64,000 bases of DNA from CALKZN01 sp050633785 (GTDB lineage: Bacteria > Pseudomonadota > Gammaproteobacteria > Arenicellales > Arenicellaceae): assembly GCA_050633785.1 (NCBI GenBank), contig JBOEHE010000001.1, forward strand, positions 50,535 through 114,534, in the 5' to 3' direction. Shown here piece after piece: positions 61,251 through 64,000 of the stretch. Position 1 is the first letter of the stretch. Every line of letters starts with the position of its first letter. A program made the translations under genes and the position numbers. Below the pieces are notes generated by a model. That model worked only from the letters and a program-made list of their open reading frames with translations. It was not told where the DNA came from and searched no databases.

Positions 61251-61943
61251 TCAGCTTATTTTTTCCAGGCGATAACCATGTTGATAGACTGAAGTCAGCT
61301 CCCAGCCTGTCAAATCTGCTTTTAATTGCAGCTTATTTCGTAAACGACTGACATGCGTATCCACTGTACGCGTATTGATCTGTGGATTAGTACCCCAAAC
61401 CACTTGCAATAAATGACCACGTGAAATAATTCTTCCTGCATTACGAAACAAAAAGTGCATTAATTCATACTCTTTCTGCGTCAGGCTAATCACTTCATCA
61501 CTTAAGGTAATTTCCCGTTGGTGGGTATCGACAGTAAACGGTGCAAACTCAAGAATTTTCTTTTCATCATTCTGCTCAAAACCTGAGCGACGCATCAAGG
61601 CATTTATCCGTGCTATTGTTTCTTTGTGCTTAATCGGTTTGCACATATAGTCATCAGCACCACGTTCCAGAGCAGCAACAATATTTTCTTCACTGTCTTT
61701 CTGAGTTACAAACAAAATTGGCACAACACTATCGGCGCTAGACCGAATATGTTCCAACACTTCCAATCCTGACATCTCAGGCACCATCCAATCCAGGATG
61801 ATCAAGTCATAACTTTCTTTTGCGTAATTTTGTACAAAAGAAGCCCCATTATCATAGCTGTAACAACTGTGCTCAGCACTTTCCAACCAGGCAGTCAATA
61901 AAGCAGATTGTTCAGCATCATCTTCTAATATAGCAATTCGCAT
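61251..61943 (-). CDS. OmpR/PhoB-family response regulator
   Basis: A 230-aa regulator: receiver with Glu7-Asp8-Asp9 and phosphoacceptor Asp51 (LIILDWMVPEMSG), conserved Lys in CKPIKHKE, and a winged helix with NTRTVDTHVSRLRNKL and VYQHGYRL. I start at ATG 61943 rather than an upstream codon. It is a plausible terminal acceptor of the phosphorelay encoded downstream (hybrid kinase, Hpt), being the only regulator nearby, though it is separated by a hairpin. Confidence 0.92.
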   Translation of the reverse strand: MRIAILEDDAEQSALLTAWLESAEHSCYSYDNGASFVQNYAKESYDLIILDWMVPEMSGLEVLEHIRSSADSVVPILFVTQKDSEENIVAALERGADDYMCKPIKHKETIARINALMRRSGFEQNDEKKILEFAPFTVDTHQREITLSDEVISLTQKEYELMHFLFRNAGRIISRGHLLQVVWGTNPQINTRTVDTHVSRLRNKLQLKADLTGWELTSVYQHGYRLEKIS

Positions 61944-61987
61944 AGCGTTAGGTTCTCCCAAAAAACTGTTTGGATGGTTAGGTAATT

Positions 61988-62548
61988 TTACACGGAAACC
62001 AGATTCAAAAACTCACCGCGAGTTCCAAGATCAGAGCGGAATGAACCCAGCATAACAGATGTCTTCATAGACGAGTTCTGTTTTTCAACACCACGCATCA
62101 TCATACATAAATGCTTCGCCTCAATCAGAACACCAACACCTGCAGCCCCAGTCGTTTCCATAACAGCCTCTGCTATTTCTTGTGTCAAGCCTTCCTGAAT
62201 TTGCAAACGTCGAGCAAACATGTCAACAATTCTGGCAATTTTAGATAAACCGATGACCTTACCAGTAGGCAAATAGCCGACATGGCAAACTCCGATAAAG
62301 GGCAATAAATGATGTTCACACATGGAATACATTTCGATATCACGCACAATAACCATCTGATCATTGGATGATTCAAAAATAGCATTATTCACCACTTCAT
62401 CCAGCGTTTGCTTATAACCTTTGGTCAGAAAACCAAATGCTTTAGCTGCTCGCATTGGAGTGTCTTTTAAGCCATCTCGATCTACGTCTTCTCCAATGCT
62501 TTCGATCAGAGCTTTATAATGGGCAGCGGGTTTTTCGTAATCAGTCAT
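61988..62548 (-). CDS. folE: GTP cyclohydrolase I
   Basis: FolE opens GTP to 7,8-dihydroneopterin triphosphate, first step of folate synthesis (folate is also the methyl acceptor for the DmdA-like enzyme). At 186 aa, with the zinc site in YSMCEHHLLPF and the second Cys in AKHLCMMMRGV, and the ARIVDMFARRLQIQE helix, it is complete. It precedes the response regulator gene by 44 bases on the same strand and may share its transcript. Confidence 0.97.
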   Translation of the reverse strand: MTDYEKPAAHYKALIESIGEDVDRDGLKDTPMRAAKAFGFLTKGYKQTLDEVVNNAIFESSNDQMVIVRDIEMYSMCEHHLLPFIGVCHVGYLPTGKVIGLSKIARIVDMFARRLQIQEGLTQEIAEAVMETTGAAGVGVLIEAKHLCMMMRGVEKQNSSMKTSVMLGSFRSDLGTRGEFLNLVSV

Positions 62549-62604
62549 GTTCGGTACTAAAAAATCAGATTTATAATAATTATCTCTAGAGAATAAAAGT
62601 CATT

Positions 62605-62657
62605 GAGCTTTCGTGTTAAGCAACGGCGAATACAGCAAACACTTAAAACGAAAGCTC
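62605..62657 (-). terminator. Long stem-loop after the dodecin gene
   Basis: GAGCTTTCGTGTTAAG (62605-62620) and CTTAAAACGAAAGCTC (62642-62657) pair over 16 positions with one mismatch around a 21-base loop, 16 bases beyond the dodecin stop. On the minus strand it is followed by a modest T-rich stretch. Likely terminator isolating dodecin from folE. Confidence 0.6.
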
Positions 62658-62673
62658 ATAACATTGAATAAGC

Positions 62674-62877
62674 TTAGCCTTCAAGTACAAAGGTAACTTT
62701 CATTCTTACTCGGTAAGCAACAACTTTACCATCTTCAACCACCACTTGCTGATCTTTAACCCAAGCACCTTTGATATTTTTCAAGGTCTTATTAGCTCGC
62801 GTTATTCCTGCTTGAACAGCAGCTTCAAAACTATCAGGTGATGAGGCAGTAACTTCAGTAATTCGTGCAACACTCAT
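62674..62877 (-). CDS. Dodecin flavin-binding protein
   Basis: A 67-aa protein matching the dodecin family: SPDSFEAAVQAGITRANKTL, the flavin-stacking Trp39 in IKGAWVKDQQV, and the C-terminal strand YRVRMKVTFVLEG. Dodecins assemble as hollow 12-mers that sequester flavins or related molecules. ATG start with AGGAGA-like site upstream (TAAGGAGAAATACC). Confidence 0.93.
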   Translation of the reverse strand: MSVARITEVTASSPDSFEAAVQAGITRANKTLKNIKGAWVKDQQVVVEDGKVVAYRVRMKVTFVLEG

Positions 62878-63105
62878 GGTATTTCTCCTTATAGTAAATT
62901 GTGTAAGTTACGTGCATATAAATATACACAGCCTGCATTTAAGCACTTTTTACTATAAAGTGTTAGCATAAATGACAAAAAAGAACAGCTGTTCCAGGCT
63001 CAATAGCACTGCACTGATGGTCATAAATCAAATAACAAAGATCCAACTGAAACCTTTTTTTACAATCATCAACATAAAACACTTTAAAATAGATACACAC
63101 TCTAT
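62878..63105. other. Gene-free AT-rich gap upstream of the mobile repeat
   Basis: The 467-base divergent gap between dodecin and the DUF937-like gene (62878-63344) holds no supported gene. An open frame at 62972-63238 has no ribosome binding site, odd composition and runs through the mobile repeat at 63106-63275, so it is rejected. The first 228 bases show nothing beyond likely promoters for dodecin. Confidence 0.5.
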
Positions 63106-63275
63106 GAGACCTCAATATAACTTAGATGCAAAAGAAAAATCAGGCAGAATTCATTCGATGAGGCGAAAAATGCAGCGACTAGCTGGTTATTCGTTAATTC
63201 CAGCCGCCCTTTTTCAACAAAAAATGAATCGCTTATAGCCATTTTTATCCGCCTACTTGAGTTATGCTGAGACTC
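63106..63275. mobile_element. 170-bp MITE-like element, same family as 44885-44969
   Basis: The left end GAGACCTCAATATAACTTA is followed by GATGCAAAAGAAAAA, and the right end reads GCCATTTTTATCCGCCTACTTGAGTTATGCTGAGACTC; both ends resemble the 85-bp element at 44885 (GGGGCAAAAGAAAA and GACCATTTTTA...TGAGTTATGTTGAGGTCTC). The flanks repeat CTCTAT / CTCTAT (63100-63105 and 63276-63281), consistent with the 5-bp duplication TCTAT. The right terminus has decayed. The inner section is longer than in the other copy and non-coding. Confidence 0.65.
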
Positions 63276-63344
63276 CTCTATCTATTAAAGATCAATTTAA
63301 TCACCCCTTTGAAACTATCAAAAATCTCATAAGAGGCAGCATTT

Positions 63345-63962
63345 ATGAATATACTCAATGAAATATTGCAGGCTGGTAATGGTCAAATAGTAAAGCAACT
63401 GGGCCGTCAGTTCGGACTGAACTCATCCACAGCAGAACAAGCCATCAAGAACCTTCTCCCTGCAATCGCCAAAGGGATGCAAAAGCAATCTCAAACGGGT
63501 GATTTAAATTCTATTTTTTCAAAGTTAGGTCAACAGGAAGTCGAGACATATATTGATCAACCGGATGTTTTTTCACAGCCTAAAGCTCAAACCAATGGCA
63601 ATGCAATCCTGGCAGATATTTTTGGCAACAAAGACGTCAGTCGCGCAGTTGCCAAACAGGCTGCACAATCAAGTAAAATCGATTATGGCGTATTAAAAAA
63701 AATGCTCCCCATCATTGCTGGCGTTGCATTTGCAGTGCTCAGCAAAAAGAACAGTGCCAGTGGTGGCGGCCTTCTTGGCTCCGTTGCCAAGGGTGCCATG
63801 GCAGGAAAGTTAGGAAGCGGTTTGTTAAGCAGCTTATTGTCGCGTTTCACAGGCAGTAAACAGGCAAACAAGGCTCAAAACGGACTGGAGTCCTTCCTGG
63901 ACTTTGATGGCGACGGGTCTATCGCCGATGATGTTTGGAATTTGGCACGTAAACTGTTTTAA
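63345..63962 (+). CDS. DUF937/YidB-like protein with a calcium-loop-like C-terminus
   Basis: A 205-aa protein with a helical N-terminal domain like DUF937 (LGRQFGLNSSTAEQAIKNLL and PAIAKGMQKQ), a hydrophobic Gly-rich central stretch (about residues 118-165, LPIIAGVAFAVLSKK and GGGLLGSVAKGAMAG), and a C-terminal DFDGDGSIADD segment that resembles a dockerin/EF-hand calcium loop. No signal peptide. Function is unknown in this family. Preceded by an AGAGG site; followed 16 bases later by a mobile-repeat end. Confidence 0.75.
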   Translation: MNILNEILQAGNGQIVKQLGRQFGLNSSTAEQAIKNLLPAIAKGMQKQSQTGDLNSIFSKLGQQEVETYIDQPDVFSQPKAQTNGNAILADIFGNKDVSRAVAKQAAQSSKIDYGVLKKMLPIIAGVAFAVLSKKNSASGGGLLGSVAKGAMAGKLGSGLLSSLLSRFTGSKQANKAQNGLESFLDFDGDGSIADDVWNLARKLF

Positions 63963-63977
63963 TAAAGATCATTAAAA

Positions 63978-64000
63978 GAGACCTCAGCATAACTCAGGGG
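63978..64000. mobile_element. Left end of a third inverted-repeat element (cut by window edge)
   Basis: GAGACCTCAGCATAACTCAG plus GGG matches the left terminal repeat of the 44885 element almost exactly. It may be another MITE or the edge of the full-length parent insertion sequence. Only 23 bases are available. Confidence 0.6.

Noticed and set aside
62972..63238. An 88-codon plus-strand open frame
   Set aside because: No ribosome binding site, low-complexity start, and its second half lies inside a mobile inverted-repeat element.

Overview
The window is a draft-assembly segment of an AT-rich gammaproteobacterial chromosome. The evidence is the gene order rpsB-tsf-pyrH-frr-uppS-cdsA-dxr-rseP-bamA-skp-fabZ-lpxA-lpxB-rnhB-dnaE, the pair dapA-(bamC)-purC, and a complete Gram-negative envelope toolkit (BamA, Skp, LpxA/B/H, RseP, FabZ). 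A DmdA-like DMSP demethylase and a TRAP transporter suggest a marine or otherwise DMSP-exposed habitat. I do not commit to a genus. I saw no rRNA, tRNA, CRISPR array or complete insertion sequence.

Layout: 1-1291 holds the 5' part of tilS and all of accA. 1292-14503 is about 13 kb lying between accA and dnaE, which are usually neighbours. It carries a response regulator/sensor kinase pair divergent from a PspA-like/membrane protein/VWA operon, then a catabolic island (IclR regulator, MmsA-type CoA-acylating aldehyde dehydrogenase, iron-dependent alcohol dehydrogenase, DctPQM TRAP transporter). 14504-32074 is the translation/envelope/lipid A block on the minus strand; lpxD is absent from its usual place between skp and fabZ, and RpsB carries a C-terminal helix-hairpin-helix extension. 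32492-38011 reads rightward: map, glnD, dapD, dapE. 38046-46790 is accessory: a small secreted protein, an SGNH hydrolase, a GcvA-like LysR regulator, a fatty acid hydroxylase, and a minus-strand run Lrp regulator - dmdA-like - OsmC - crotonase-like - acyl-CoA ligase. The ligase gene is interrupted by an NN scaffold join, not by a real mutation.

47074-55283 is again mostly household: purL, purC, a miniature BamC, dapA, pssA, psd, lpxH, followed by a YpfJ-type zinc peptidase. 56333-61943 is the most unusual part: a compact set encoding an OmpR-type regulator, a coiled-coil protein, a membrane-anchored OmpA-domain protein, a Ras/Rab-like small GTPase, a soluble hybrid histidine kinase and an Hpt phosphotransfer protein. 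Four of these genes overlap each other, which argues for one signalling pathway joining a small GTPase to a phosphorelay. folE, dodecin and a DUF937-like gene close the window.

Short inverted-repeat elements sharing GAGACCTC...CATAACT ends occur three times (one cut by the window edge). Two show matching 5-bp flanking duplications, one of them exactly at the dmdA stop codon. A different inverted-repeat element fills the lpxB-lpxA gap. Start codons were adjusted by eye where a ribosome binding site decided the matter. Functional assignments rest on visible motifs and recall of families, not on database searches.
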